From Paenibacillus barcinonensis (GTDB lineage Bacteria; Bacillota; Bacilli; Paenibacillales; Paenibacillaceae): a DNA stretch of 64,000 bases. The stretch lies in assembly GCF_003217495.1 (NCBI RefSeq), contig NZ_QJSW01000005.1, positions 1 to 64,000 on the forward strand, read 5' to 3'. A model generated the notes under the pieces. The model was not told where the DNA came from. It did not search any database and worked only from the letters and a program-made list of their open reading frames with translations. The translations under genes were made by a program, and so were the position numbers. This document shows, in pieces, positions 28,665-38,103 of this stretch. Every line of letters starts with the position of its first letter. Position 1 is the stretch's first letter.

Positions 28665-29423
28665 ATGCTCCATCAATTTTCAAGAACAGAGCTCGCTATC
28701 GGACCTGAAGGTCTGAACGCACTCAAAAATAGCACCGTAGCCGTACTCGGCATTGGCGGTGTAGGTGGTATTGCTGTAGAAGCATTGGCTCGCAGTGGTG
28801 TTGGACGAATTATTCTGATTGATAAAGATGTGGTGGACATCACAAACATCAATCGTCAGATTCATGCTCTTACGACGACGGTAGGTCAGAAGAAAGCCGA
28901 CCTCATGGTAGAACGTGTGAAGCTGATCAATCCCGAATGTGACGCGATTGCGCTGAATATGTTTTACACTGAAGAAACGTATGAGGAACTGTTCAAGTAT
29001 GAGCTGGACTATGTGCTGGATGCTTCTGACACGATTATCTATAAAGTGCACCTCATTAAAGAGTGTCTGAAACGTAAAATTCCAGTCATCTCCAGCATGG
29101 GCGCTGCCAATAAAATGGACCCGACGAAATTCCAGGTTGCGGATATTTCCAAAACGTCGATGGACCCTATTGCCCGTGTAGTTCGCACCAAGCTGCGTAA
29201 AGACGGCATCAAAAAAGGCGTAAAGGTGGTCTTCTCCACCGAGGAGCCGCTCAAGCCGCGTGCAGACGTGACACAGAAAATTGTGCCTGAAAATGCACCG
29301 GAGATTCGTAAAGCGAAGCAGCCACCAGCGAGTAACGCCTTTGTCCCACCAGTAGCGGGGCTGATTATGGTTAGTGTAGCAGTGAAAGACCTGCTTGCAG
29401 CAGCGGAGAAATCACAGGCGTAA
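28665..29423 (+). CDS. tcdA: tRNA threonylcarbamoyladenosine dehydratase TcdA
   Basis: TcdA is a ThiF/E1-like ATP-dependent enzyme that cyclises t6A37 to ct6A37 in ANN-decoding tRNAs. The 252-residue protein shows VAVLGIGGVGG (nucleotide binding), DKDVVDITNINRQ, and the YVLDASDT region followed by SSMGAANKMDPTKFQ, which are diagnostic. AAAGGAGG lies 11 bases before the ATG. Its place after aspS matches B. subtilis yrvM. A terminator follows. Confidence 0.95.
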   Translation: MLHQFSRTELAIGPEGLNALKNSTVAVLGIGGVGGIAVEALARSGVGRIILIDKDVVDITNINRQIHALTTTVGQKKADLMVERVKLINPECDAIALNMFYTEETYEELFKYELDYVLDASDTIIYKVHLIKECLKRKIPVISSMGAANKMDPTKFQVADISKTSMDPIARVVRTKLRKDGIKKGVKVVFSTEEPLKPRADVTQKIVPENAPEIRKAKQPPASNAFVPPVAGLIMVSVAVKDLLAAAEKSQA

Positions 29424-29473
29424 GGTGAATCCTGCTCGTTCGCAGAGTGAATTAGTAAAATATTTACCCAGCC

Positions 29474-29504
29474 AGCGCGGGTGCCATGTGCACCTGCGCT
29501 TTTT
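29474..29504 (+). terminator. terminator of hisS-aspS-tcdA
   Basis: The stem AGCGCGGGTGC ... GCACCTGCGCT with a five-base loop and one G-T pair is followed by TTTTG. Confidence 0.8.
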
Positions 29505-29616
29505 GCTGTTTGCCTGCGGCATGTACTTCCCTGTGAAAACGGTGTATGATATGGTGTGGTGCGCGAAATGATGATATATACATACAGGATTGTAAGCAGA
29601 GAGGGGAACAGAACGA

Positions 29617-30915
29617 ATGAAACACGGATGGATGTCCAGACAGCTGGGCATGACACCAGAAGATCAGTGGAAGAAGGAGATTGTGGCGGGTGCCATTTCC
29701 TATTTTGCTGTGGTTTATATTGTGATGGTTAATGCAACCATTCTTTCCGATGCAGGAATGCCGCTACAGGCAGCGATGGTGGGCACATTGCTCACGTCCA
29801 TTGCCGGATGTCTGCTGATGGCTTTTGGCGGTAAATCACCTATTGTGGTGGTACCAGGTATGGGGATTAATGCGTTCTTCACATATACACTTGTGCACTC
29901 GATGAAGCTGACATGGCAGGAAGCGCTTGCTGTGGTAGCTGTAACGGGTGTGCTGTTTGCCATTGTTGCCTTTACATCGTTATACAAAATGATCAGTGAA
30001 GCGATCCCTAAAAATCTGCAACATGGCATAACCGTAGGGATTGGATTATTTCTAACATTTATCGGCTTGCAAAAGAGTGGTATCGTCATTGCCCACCAGA
30101 CAACCTTTGTTGCGATTGGGCATTTCAATGATCCGAATGTTATCACAGCCTGTGTGACACTTGTGCTGGCAGTTATTCTATTCATACGCAATGTGCAGGG
30201 CGGGCTGCTCATCAGTATTTTGATCGGAACAGGGCTTGCATACCTGCTTGGAGCTGTACATCCTGGTGAACCGGTATCCGCGATGGAAGCACTGCGTCAA
30301 TATGGGGGCTTATTCGGTCAATTGTCTCTGATGAAGCTGGCAGATATTGCGTTCTGGATTGCTGTATTCCTGCTGCTATTGATTGTAGTATTTGAAAATA
30401 TTGGACTTATCACCGCTCAGACCAATATGATTGGTCGTCCGGGCCGGTTTAAGGGAAGCCTGCGTGCATTGTCGATTAGCACAGTGCTGGCAGGGATTTT
30501 CGGCAGCAGTCCGCCCGTGGCGGCAGCCGAGACTACAGCGGGCATCGCCGCAGGCGGCCGCACGGGCTTGACTCCGCTTGTGACAGCTGTGCTGTTTGGC
30601 GCGACCTTTTTCTTCATTCCGCTGCTCGGTTATATTCCCGACAGTGCGATTGCACCTATTTTGATCATCATCGGCGGTCTGATGGTACAGGGTGTGAAGG
30701 ATATGGATTTCAGTGATTTTACCGAGGCATTTCCAGCGTTTCTGATTATGGTGATGATTCCTTTTACATACAGCATTGTGGATGGCATGGCTTTTGGATT
30801 TATCGCGTATCCTCTGGCCAAGCTGGCTGCGGGAAAAGGGAAAGAAGTGCCAGCGGTGATGTATGGCATCTCGATTCTGTTTCTGGCGAACTTTGTGCTG
30901 CACGGCATTCTGTAA
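29617..30915 (+). CDS. NCS2 family purine permease (AzgA/PbuG-like)
   Basis: A 432-residue nucleobase transporter with about 12-14 membrane segments. Features of the AzgA-like branch are EIVAGAISYFAVVYIVMVNATIL, GINAFFTYTLV, the transport motif VVFENIGLITAQT and SSPPVAAAETTAGIAAGGRTGL. Substrates in this branch are adenine, guanine and hypoxanthine. No purine riboswitch is seen in the 110 bases before the gene. GAGGGG precedes the ATG. It sits 39 bases before an ABC exporter with no terminator between. Confidence 0.88.
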   Translation: MKHGWMSRQLGMTPEDQWKKEIVAGAISYFAVVYIVMVNATILSDAGMPLQAAMVGTLLTSIAGCLLMAFGGKSPIVVVPGMGINAFFTYTLVHSMKLTWQEALAVVAVTGVLFAIVAFTSLYKMISEAIPKNLQHGITVGIGLFLTFIGLQKSGIVIAHQTTFVAIGHFNDPNVITACVTLVLAVILFIRNVQGGLLISILIGTGLAYLLGAVHPGEPVSAMEALRQYGGLFGQLSLMKLADIAFWIAVFLLLLIVVFENIGLITAQTNMIGRPGRFKGSLRALSISTVLAGIFGSSPPVAAAETTAGIAAGGRTGLTPLVTAVLFGATFFFIPLLGYIPDSAIAPILIIIGGLMVQGVKDMDFSDFTEAFPAFLIMVMIPFTYSIVDGMAFGFIAYPLAKLAAGKGKEVPAVMYGISILFLANFVLHGIL

Positions 30916-30953
30916 AATAAAGGTGAACAGATCGAAAATGGGAGGAAAAGAGA

Positions 30954-32756
30954 ATGGAAGAAGAGCAGCATGTGCATGCTCATACGGATGAACCGAAAGT
31001 AGGGAAGAAAGGTTTCATGGATTTTGTTAAACTCATCGCGTCCACGAATCCGCCGAAACTGATTCTGACTGTAGCTCTCATTCTGACGTTGATTCAAACG
31101 ACAGCAGGATTAATCGTTCCCTTGATGACCAAAGGTTTGATTGATGGGCTGACCACATCAGCGCTGAACAAATCAGTTATTTTTCTATTACTCGGAGCTT
31201 TTGTCATTCAAGCCATCGCTTCAGGGATCAGCATCTATATGTTGAATTATGCGGGTCAGCGCGTTGTGGCCACACTTCGTACCAAGCTGTGGAACAAAGT
31301 ATTATCGCTGCGCATGCCTTATTTTGACCGTAACCGTACCGGGGACACGATGAGCCGGATTACGAATGATACAAGCCAGATTATGATACTGATTGCGGAT
31401 TATCTGGTTTCATTTGTCTCCAACATTGTTGCTGTGATCGGTGGTGTCGCACTTCTGTTTTATCTGGATTGGGTGATGTCGCTCATCATTCTGAGTCTGG
31501 TGCCGTTGACTATGCTGATTCTCATGCCAGTAGGCCGTAAAATGTACAAAATTTCTAAAAAACAGCAGGATGAGATGGCCGGGCTTACCTCCGTGTTGAG
31601 TCAGGTTATTAGTGAGATTCGACTGGTCAAAGCGTATGGAACGGAGAAGCAGGAAGCAGAGGCGGGGGATTCCCGTATTCGCAAAATGTTTGCGTTTGGC
31701 TTGCAGGAAGCGCGTATTCTGGCACTGATTGGTCCCTTGTTTACTTTTGTCATGACGGCTGTATTGGTTGTCATTCTCGGTGTTGGAGGGATGCGGGTAG
31801 CTTCCGGCCTGCTGTCACCAGGGGAATTGGTTGCGTTCATTCTGCTGCTTTTCCAGGTCATTATGCCGATGGGGCAGTTCACAACCTTATATTCACGTTT
31901 GCAAAAAGTAGTCGGTGCCACCGAGCGTATTCAGGCTATACTTGCGGATGAGGAGGAGCCGGATCATAGCACGAAGCAGGCTCCTCATGGCAATGACACG
32001 ATTACATTTCACAATGTACACTTCTCCTATGTTACAGGCGAAGAGGTGCTGCATGGCATTAATCTGTCCGTTCCCACCCGGAAGGTGACAGCGATTGTTG
32101 GCCCGAGCGGCAGTGGTAAATCCACGCTTTTTTCACTGGTGGAGCAGTTCTATCTGCCAGATTCGGGCCATATCTCCTATGGGGAAGAGCCGATCAGCGA
32201 GTATTCCCTCGCTTCCTGGCGTAACAAGATCGGGTATGTATCGCAGGAAAGTCCCTTGATGGCGGGCACGATCAAAGACAACATCACCTATGGTTTAGAC
32301 CGCGAGGTGACAATGGCCGAGATTAGAAGAGCGGCAGAAATGGCGTATTCCGCAGACTTTATAGACAAGCTGCCGCAAGGCTATGAGACGGAAGTTGGCG
32401 AACGCGGCATCAAGCTATCCGGCGGGCAGCGTCAGCGAATTGCTATTGCTCGTGCGTTACTGCGCAGCCCGGACATTCTGATGCTGGATGAAGCAACCTC
32501 CAGTCTGGATAGCACCTCGGAATACGAAGTGCAGCAGGCCTTGTCCAATTTGATGGAAGGCAGAACAACCATTGTTATTGCACATCGCTTATCGACGGTG
32601 GTGGACTCCGATCAGATTGTTGTACTGGAGCACGGACATGTTACCGGGACAGGAACTCACACAGAGCTGATCAGCACACATCCGGTCTATCGTGAGCTTG
32701 CGCAAAAGCAGTTTGTGGCACAGGATGTGGAGGGGCCGACTGCCCAAGAACGATAA
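30954..32756 (+). CDS. ABC transporter, fused permease and ATPase (BmrA/LmrA-like exporter)
   Basis: A 600-residue half-transporter that would work as a homodimer. The N-terminal His-containing tail (EEEQHVHAHTDEP) precedes six membrane helices (about 38-320), then an ATPase with Walker A GPSGSGKST, Q-loop YVSQESP, signature LSGGQRQR, Walker B ILMLDEATSSLD and H-loop IAHRLSTV. Type IV exporters of this kind move drugs, lipids or peptides; the substrate is not known. GGGAGG precedes the ATG. Confidence 0.92.
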   Translation: MEEEQHVHAHTDEPKVGKKGFMDFVKLIASTNPPKLILTVALILTLIQTTAGLIVPLMTKGLIDGLTTSALNKSVIFLLLGAFVIQAIASGISIYMLNYAGQRVVATLRTKLWNKVLSLRMPYFDRNRTGDTMSRITNDTSQIMILIADYLVSFVSNIVAVIGGVALLFYLDWVMSLIILSLVPLTMLILMPVGRKMYKISKKQQDEMAGLTSVLSQVISEIRLVKAYGTEKQEAEAGDSRIRKMFAFGLQEARILALIGPLFTFVMTAVLVVILGVGGMRVASGLLSPGELVAFILLLFQVIMPMGQFTTLYSRLQKVVGATERIQAILADEEEPDHSTKQAPHGNDTITFHNVHFSYVTGEEVLHGINLSVPTRKVTAIVGPSGSGKSTLFSLVEQFYLPDSGHISYGEEPISEYSLASWRNKIGYVSQESPLMAGTIKDNITYGLDREVTMAEIRRAAEMAYSADFIDKLPQGYETEVGERGIKLSGGQRQRIAIARALLRSPDILMLDEATSSLDSTSEYEVQQALSNLMEGRTTIVIAHRLSTVVDSDQIVVLEHGHVTGTGTHTELISTHPVYRELAQKQFVAQDVEGPTAQER

Positions 32757-32795
32757 CAGCGGGCGTTGCAAGTTAAGCGCAAGACAAGAACATAG

Positions 32796-32846
32796 AAGGA
32801 TTTTCGTTATTACCTGAACGGTAATTCAACGGGAATCCTTTTTTTA
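32796..32846 (+). terminator. terminator after the ABC exporter
   Basis: The stem AGGATTTTCGTTATTACC ... GGTAATTCAACGGGAATCCT with a four-base loop (imperfect in the middle) runs into TTTTTTT. Confidence 0.85.
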
Positions 32847-32886
32847 TTTTCGTTTAAATTTCTCGAAATAAAGGAGGTAATCAGAA

Positions 32887-32922
32887 ATGGTTTATTGTGA
32901 AATGATATTCAGTGTTACATGA
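32887..32922 (+). CDS. possible 11-residue leader peptide before helD
   Basis: An ATG with an almost perfect ribosome site AAAGGAGGT seven bases upstream opens an 11-codon frame (MVYCEMIFSVT, stop TGA), 114 bases before helD. Such a strong site on a mini-ORF after a terminator is unusual. Against it, a GGGTAT at 32930-32935 with GTGTTA 12 bases upstream, or a TATAGT at 32958, could be the helD promoter, which would leave the mini-ORF outside the transcript. Confidence 0.3.
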   Translation: MVYCEMIFSVT

Positions 32923-33036
32923 AAAAAAAGGGTATGGCTTTCAGTTTCTCTATGTGATATAGTAGATATCCTTTTGTATTGCGCGATGTTCGGCGATGCA
33001 GAACAAATTATATCATTCTTAGGAGGTAACTGAAAC

Positions 33037-35223
33037 ATGAAAGACAGCTTTCAAAGTGCCTATCAAGAAGAAGAGTACAGGTTAGAGCGAACGATGGAAG
33101 AAGTGGATCGTCAGCTGGAGCGGCTGCGGAATTTCCCGGTGTATACCGGCCATGACTTCACGGAACAAGTGCTGGAAGCCGGACGTGAAGAACGTCGGAA
33201 AGCCTTGTCCAAGAGTGCGCAGCAACCCTATTTCGGACGCTTGGATTTCGAAGAGCAGGGCAGTGGGGAACGGAAACCGCTGTATATTGGCAAAATCGGT
33301 GTGGATCGCGAAGAGGTCGGTGAGCATCCGCTCGTCATTGATTGGCGTGCTCCGGTTGCAAGTTTGTTTTACTCCTTCACAGGAGGCGAGGCCTCTGCAA
33401 CGTATGAAGCCCCGGAGGGTCTGATCGAAGGTCTGGTGTATTTGAAACGAAATGTTGTGATTCGACAGCGCATCCTGGAACGTGTGGCAGATACATATAA
33501 CCGGGACAGTGACCAGCCAGCCGTATCTGACGAATTCCTCGTATACCGCCTTGGCGAAAACAAGGATAACAAGCTGCGGGATATCGTGTCCACAATTCAG
33601 GCCGAGCAGGATCAGATCATTCGGGCGGCGAGAAACACCGCGTTGATCATTCAAGGGGTAGCCGGATCAGGGAAAACAACGGTTGCCCTGCATCGTCTTG
33701 CTTTTCTGCTGTACCAGTATAAAGGGCAGGTGTCGGCTGAGAAAATGGTTATTTTTGCACCCAATCACATGTTTCTCGATTATATCTCGGATGTACTGCC
33801 AGAGCTCGGTGTAGGAGATATTCAGCAACGTACCTTCCCTGACTGGGCCATGAATCTGCTCGGATTGGATATGCCGCTTGCGGATGCGTCACAGACGCTG
33901 CATACGTGGTTTGAAACGCCTGCCGCACGACCCGAGCTGAATGATGAGGTTCCGGGACGCTTCAAGGGCTCAATTGGTTTCATGGAGCTGATTCGGGAAT
34001 GGTTATCAGGGATGGAAGCGGAGTCTGTGCCGAATGTAGATTTCAGTCCGTGGGATGGAGCCGTGCTCAGCCAGCAGGAGATCGAAAACTGGTTTGGTAC
34101 GGAATACAAGCATTATCCACTGGCGAAGCGCAAAGAGCGGGTAATGGCACGTATTCATCGCTGGATTGAGATGGAATTGAAGAAGCCGATGTCTGAAACG
34201 GTGCGTAAAGAACGCAAGAAAAAGGCAGCAACCCGTGAGAAGGCTTATGCTAAAAAATGGCCTGAGTACAACCCACTGACGCTGTACAAACAGCTGTTCA
34301 AGACCGTGAAAGGCGGGGCTGTACCTGCGTCGCTGAGTGTACGGATTCCGAAAGCGGTGATGAAACAGACGGGAGTCGACCTGAAGCAGGACGTTATCCG
34401 GGAAGAGGATCTGCCTGCACTCGTATACATCCATACACTGGTGAATGATATTGAAGGGTCGCAGCGATTTGACCATATTGTCATTGATGAAGCTCAGGAT
34501 TTCTCTCCATTTCATGTGGCATTGCTGGATCAGTTCGTCAAAGGGCATTCCTTCACCATTCTCGGGGACTTGTCTCAGGGCATTCATGAGTATAGGGGGG
34601 TGCACGCATGGGAAGAGATGAGCTCGCTGTTTCCTGAGGAACAGAATGCGTATTTTGCCTTAACCCGAAGCTATCGTTCCACCATGGAAATCATTGATTA
34701 TGCCAATACGATTCTGGAGCAGGGTGTGAAGAGTGGTATTACGGCAATTCCGGTGTTTCGTAGCGGTGATCCGGTGCGTACGCTTGCTTATGGAAGTGAA
34801 GGACGAGCAGGCAGTCTGGAGCGTGCTCTGAAGGTGCTGACGACTAAAGACTACCGAACGGTGTCAATCCTGACGCGTACACTGCATGAGGCCGAAGAGC
34901 TTCATCGGGAGCTGCAGACCGCAGGCTGGGATTTGAATCTGATCGACGGTGGCAAAAAGCAGTACAGTGGTGGACACTCCATTTTGCCCGTATATCTGTC
35001 CAAAGGTCTGGAGTTCGATGCAGCCATTGTAGCTGATGTAGACGAGCAGCACTATATGCCAGGGGCCGGCGATGCCAAATTGCTCTATGTAGGCTGTACA
35101 CGGGCGTTGCATGAATTGTGGTTATTCCATGATGGCGGCATGCCTGAATATGCGGCAGCAACGCATAATGCCGAAGGCGAGCAGGTTACGATTCAAGGCT
35201 GGCCGGACGAAGACGCATCCTAG
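33037..35223 (+). CDS. helD: HelD-like UvrD/Rep-family RNA polymerase-associated ATPase
   Basis: HelD proteins enter the RNA polymerase channels and recycle stalled enzyme using ATP; some relatives give rifamycin resistance. The 728-residue protein has the HelD pattern: an N-terminal coiled coil (about 1-60, EEEYRLERTMEEVDRQLERL), a domain with YIGKIGV and VIDWRAPVASLFY, Walker A GVAGSGKTTVAL (about 209), a large insert, Walker B VIDEAQDF, LTRSYRST, and the C-terminal YVGCTRALHELW. GGAGGT precedes the ATG. It is flanked by terminators on both sides and so is a stand-alone unit. Confidence 0.9.
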   Translation: MKDSFQSAYQEEEYRLERTMEEVDRQLERLRNFPVYTGHDFTEQVLEAGREERRKALSKSAQQPYFGRLDFEEQGSGERKPLYIGKIGVDREEVGEHPLVIDWRAPVASLFYSFTGGEASATYEAPEGLIEGLVYLKRNVVIRQRILERVADTYNRDSDQPAVSDEFLVYRLGENKDNKLRDIVSTIQAEQDQIIRAARNTALIIQGVAGSGKTTVALHRLAFLLYQYKGQVSAEKMVIFAPNHMFLDYISDVLPELGVGDIQQRTFPDWAMNLLGLDMPLADASQTLHTWFETPAARPELNDEVPGRFKGSIGFMELIREWLSGMEAESVPNVDFSPWDGAVLSQQEIENWFGTEYKHYPLAKRKERVMARIHRWIEMELKKPMSETVRKERKKKAATREKAYAKKWPEYNPLTLYKQLFKTVKGGAVPASLSVRIPKAVMKQTGVDLKQDVIREEDLPALVYIHTLVNDIEGSQRFDHIVIDEAQDFSPFHVALLDQFVKGHSFTILGDLSQGIHEYRGVHAWEEMSSLFPEEQNAYFALTRSYRSTMEIIDYANTILEQGVKSGITAIPVFRSGDPVRTLAYGSEGRAGSLERALKVLTTKDYRTVSILTRTLHEAEELHRELQTAGWDLNLIDGGKKQYSGGHSILPVYLSKGLEFDAAIVADVDEQHYMPGAGDAKLLYVGCTRALHELWLFHDGGMPEYAAATHNAEGEQVTIQGWPDEDAS

Positions 35224-35260
35224 CTTAACGGTTGCCAGAGTTTGCATAACGTATAGATTA

Positions 35261-35306
35261 AAAGGCATGATGTGCAGGAATTTGTCCTGAACGCATGCCT
35301 TTTTTG
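35261..35306. terminator. terminator between helD and the EamA gene
   Basis: AAAGGCATG ... CATGCCTTT with an inner imperfect stem (AGGAATTTGTCCT) ends in TTTTTT. It lies between convergent genes and may serve both. Confidence 0.8.
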
Positions 35307-35328
35307 CTTTTCTGAATATAATCAATGA

Positions 35329-36237
35329 TTACAACGATGACGGAGAGAGACGGTTCACCAGATAGATGCCAAGCCCAATCAGCATACCTCCAGCCCCGAC
35401 AAACCATTGAATTTGTTCCCCTAACATCACCCAGCTCGACAACACACCGAAAAACGGTGCAAGAAACAGGAAGGAACTGGTTTGAGCAGGATCACTGTTC
35501 TGCAGCAAATAAAACCAGAGCGAAAACTGCACAATAGAGCAGATCAGCGTCAGATAGAAGAGAGACAGGACAGAGACTGTCGTCACGGTAAAATGAGGCT
35601 CTTCCACCCATAAACTCAGCAGAAGTAAAAGGAGCCCTCCCGCAAGCATCTGATATGAAGTAAGCACAAAGGTATCAAAATGCTTGCCCCAACGTTTGAT
35701 CAGCAGTGTGGATATGGCAAAGGAAATGGCGCCGCACAAACCGATCCAGGTTCCGGGGGTAAGGCTTATATGCCAGCCAAAAGTAAATAGAATGCCGGCA
35801 AAGCCTACAATTACGCCGATCCATTGGCTGAAACGATAGGTGATGCCGTACAACATTGCACTGAAAACAATGACGAGTAGCGGATTCGTAAACGTAATGA
35901 TGGCTGATTCGCTGGAGGAAATCCAGTTCATGCTGTAATAGACACAGCCCATCACTCCGGCGGATTGAAACAGTCCGATGAGTATAATTTTAACCCATTC
36001 CTGCCACCTCCGTGGTAATGGACGCTTGCGCAGCACCAGGGCCATCACACTACCCGCCAGAATGTAGCGAAGTCCCATAAGTAGAAAGGGTGGTGCATAC
36101 CCCATCCCTATTTTCCCCACAGGAAAAGAAGTTCCCATGATCAGTGTGGTGATGATAATCAGTAGGATGTATTTTACCGGATTGAGGGAGGATTCGACTC
36201 CGTTCGATCCAGTTGAACTGCGGTTTAGGGTGCTCAT
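35329..36237 (-). CDS. DMT superfamily transporter (EamA family)
   Basis: A 302-residue protein with ten membrane helices in two EamA repeats (IIITTLIMGTSFPVGKIGMG begins the first, GTWIGLCGAISFAISTLLIKR the second). Family members export amino acids or other metabolites; no substrate can be assigned. Its ATG overlaps the stop of the upstream SDR gene (ATGA), so the two are translationally coupled and probably act in one process under the divergent LysR regulator. Confidence 0.9.
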   Translation of the reverse strand: MSTLNRSSTGSNGVESSLNPVKYILLIIITTLIMGTSFPVGKIGMGYAPPFLLMGLRYILAGSVMALVLRKRPLPRRWQEWVKIILIGLFQSAGVMGCVYYSMNWISSSESAIITFTNPLLVIVFSAMLYGITYRFSQWIGVIVGFAGILFTFGWHISLTPGTWIGLCGAISFAISTLLIKRWGKHFDTFVLTSYQMLAGGLLLLLLSLWVEEPHFTVTTVSVLSLFYLTLICSIVQFSLWFYLLQNSDPAQTSSFLFLAPFFGVLSSWVMLGEQIQWFVGAGGMLIGLGIYLVNRLSPSSL

Positions 36238-36977
36238 AACGTTTGTCCACCGTCTACCGTGATGAGCTGTCCTGTCATCGCTGGCTGCTCAAGGGCAGCA
36301 CAGATCATATGGGCGATATCTTCAGGCGAAGCGATTCGCTTCAGCAATAATTGTCCTCCGAGCTGATGCATTCGTTCCTCATGGCCAGCCCACCAACGTG
36401 TTGCAACAGCTCCGGGAATGATTGCATTCACACGAATATGAGGAGAGAGCGCATGAGCCAGAGATAAAGTCAGGCCGTGGACTGCTGCTTTGGATACAGC
36501 ATATGGAAGTGATGAGCCTTTGCCGGTGCTGCCTGCAATACTGCCCAGATTGACGATGGCCCCTCCACCAGCCTGTTTCATGCCCTCGGTTACAGCTCGA
36601 ACGCAGTGAAACATGCCCTTCACATTAACATCGTGGAGCTCATTCCAAATCTCATCTGTCACCATTTCGAGGTCATCTAAGGGGATATGATAGGTCATTC
36701 CGGCACTGTTCACCAGATCCGTAACGGGTCCAACCATTTCAGTGATCTCTCTAACCATTTGACGTACTTCTGTATCACTGGCAACATTGGCTTGAATGGA
36801 AAAAGCACGGCCACCTTGATTCAGGATATGCTGCACGGTTTCTTCTGCAGCCTGCTTGGAGCGAGAATAATTCAGTACAACCCGTGCCCCTCGTTCCGCA
36901 AGCATTGTACTGACAGCACGGCCAATGCCTGTTCCCCCGCCTGTAATTAAAACAATTCGATCTGCCCAGTAGGTCAT
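36234..36977 (-). CDS. short-chain dehydrogenase/reductase (SDR)
   Basis: A classical SDR of 247 residues with the NAD(P)-binding TGGGTGIGRAV, NSAG motif, catalytic Ser in NLGSIAGS, and the YxxxK pair YAVSK. C-terminal GQLITVDGG is typical of FabG-like enzymes. The start ATG 36977 has AAAGGAG eight bases upstream; a GTG nine bases earlier overlaps that site. Arg-Ser at the end of the second strand (NYSRSKQ) suggests NADPH use. The substrate is unknown. Confidence 0.9.
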   Translation of the reverse strand: MTYWADRIVLITGGGTGIGRAVSTMLAERGARVVLNYSRSKQAAEETVQHILNQGGRAFSIQANVASDTEVRQMVREITEMVGPVTDLVNSAGMTYHIPLDDLEMVTDEIWNELHDVNVKGMFHCVRAVTEGMKQAGGGAIVNLGSIAGSTGKGSSLPYAVSKAAVHGLTLSLAHALSPHIRVNAIIPGAVATRWWAGHEERMHQLGGQLLLKRIASPEDIAHMICAALEQPAMTGQLITVDGGQTL

Positions 36978-37124
36978 ATTGAACACTCCTTTTATATTGC
37001 CTGATCTGCTTTACAATCTGTTTGAACGATCTGAATTCATTGTAGTGTGCTTTCTGTATGGAGTATAATGATTACTAATGAACTGGATATCATTTTGGAT
37101 GATGTCAGAGTGGGGGAATGATGG
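36978..37124. promoter_or_regulatory. divergent SDR/LysR control region
   Basis: The 147-base gap between divergently transcribed genes contains AATGAT (37067-37072) and its complement ATCATT (37089-37094), flanking 16 bases. LysR-type regulators usually bind such imperfect dyads in shared promoters. This is an inference from layout; the operator is not proven. Confidence 0.4.
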
Positions 37125-38045
37125 ATGGAGAGCGGGGACCTTCGTATATTTCAATGTGTGGCACAGGAAGGCAATCTGACGCGGGCTGCTGCCAAGCTGG
37201 GGTATGTGCAGTCCAACGTTACGGCACGCATCCGGCATCTGGAGTCTGAGGTAGGCACGCCGTTGTTCATCCGCCACAATCGGGGAATGACCTTGGCACC
37301 AGCGGGAGAGATGCTGCTCACCTATGCGGATAAAATTATTGGCCTGTTAAATGATGCTTCCAGAGCACTGCAGGCTACCAGCACACCCTCGGGTCCTTTG
37401 CAAATTGGTTCGATCCAGACAGCTGCTGCGGTAAGGCTGCCGCGTCTGCTGGCGAAATATTATAGCCAGTACCCGGATGTTTCACTGGCACTGGCTACAG
37501 GTCATTCCCAGATGTTGATTGATCAGGTGGTCGGGTATGAACTGGAAGGAGCTTTTATTGGCTGCTCCTGTGACCATTCTGACATTAAATCTGTGGATGT
37601 ATTTGACGAGGAGCTGTTTATCGTATCCTCTCCGGCTCTATCAGAGCATGAGCTGACACGAAAGCCGATTCTGGTTTATAGCATGGGCTGCTCCTACCGT
37701 AAAATTCTCGAGGACTGGATGCTCCTGAGCGGTGTCCACCGCCCTGTCATTATGGAATTCGGGACACTGGAGGCCATTATCAGCGGCGTAGCCTCAGGTA
37801 TGGGAATCTCCCTGCTGCCCGAAATTGTGATTCAACAGCAGATTCAAAGTGGTATGCTGCACAAGCATACTCTTCCTGAAGGCATGAACCGCATGATGAC
37901 CCGTTTTATTACACGCAAGGACGCGTTCGTCAGCAGTGCGCTTGGCGCATTTATAGCCATGCTGCCTCAGGGATGTGATATGATAGCGAGTGGAGAATCA
38001 TTGGTTGATAATAGCTCAGGACGCACACTGCTGCATGGCAAGTGA
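37125..38045 (+). CDS. LysR family transcriptional regulator
   Basis: 306 residues with an N-terminal winged helix-turn-helix (LRIFQCVAQEGNLTRAAAKL, then YVQSNVTARIRHLE) and a periplasmic-binding-like effector domain (GPLQIGSIQTAAAVRLP ...). It is divergent from the SDR-EamA pair, which it most likely controls. Close spacing of several possible starts (37121, 37125) leaves a few bases of doubt. Confidence 0.9.
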   Translation: MESGDLRIFQCVAQEGNLTRAAAKLGYVQSNVTARIRHLESEVGTPLFIRHNRGMTLAPAGEMLLTYADKIIGLLNDASRALQATSTPSGPLQIGSIQTAAAVRLPRLLAKYYSQYPDVSLALATGHSQMLIDQVVGYELEGAFIGCSCDHSDIKSVDVFDEELFIVSSPALSEHELTRKPILVYSMGCSYRKILEDWMLLSGVHRPVIMEFGTLEAIISGVASGMGISLLPEIVIQQQIQSGMLHKHTLPEGMNRMMTRFITRKDAFVSSALGAFIAMLPQGCDMIASGESLVDNSSGRTLLHGK

Positions 38046-38103
38046 TGTTTTAGATGCAGCATTAACATTAAAATTGGCAATCCGTTAAGGAAGTGAACTA
38101 TAC

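Noticed and set aside
29505-29616. A purine riboswitch before the NCS2 permease
   Set aside because: No conserved purine-riboswitch core was recognised in this short leader.
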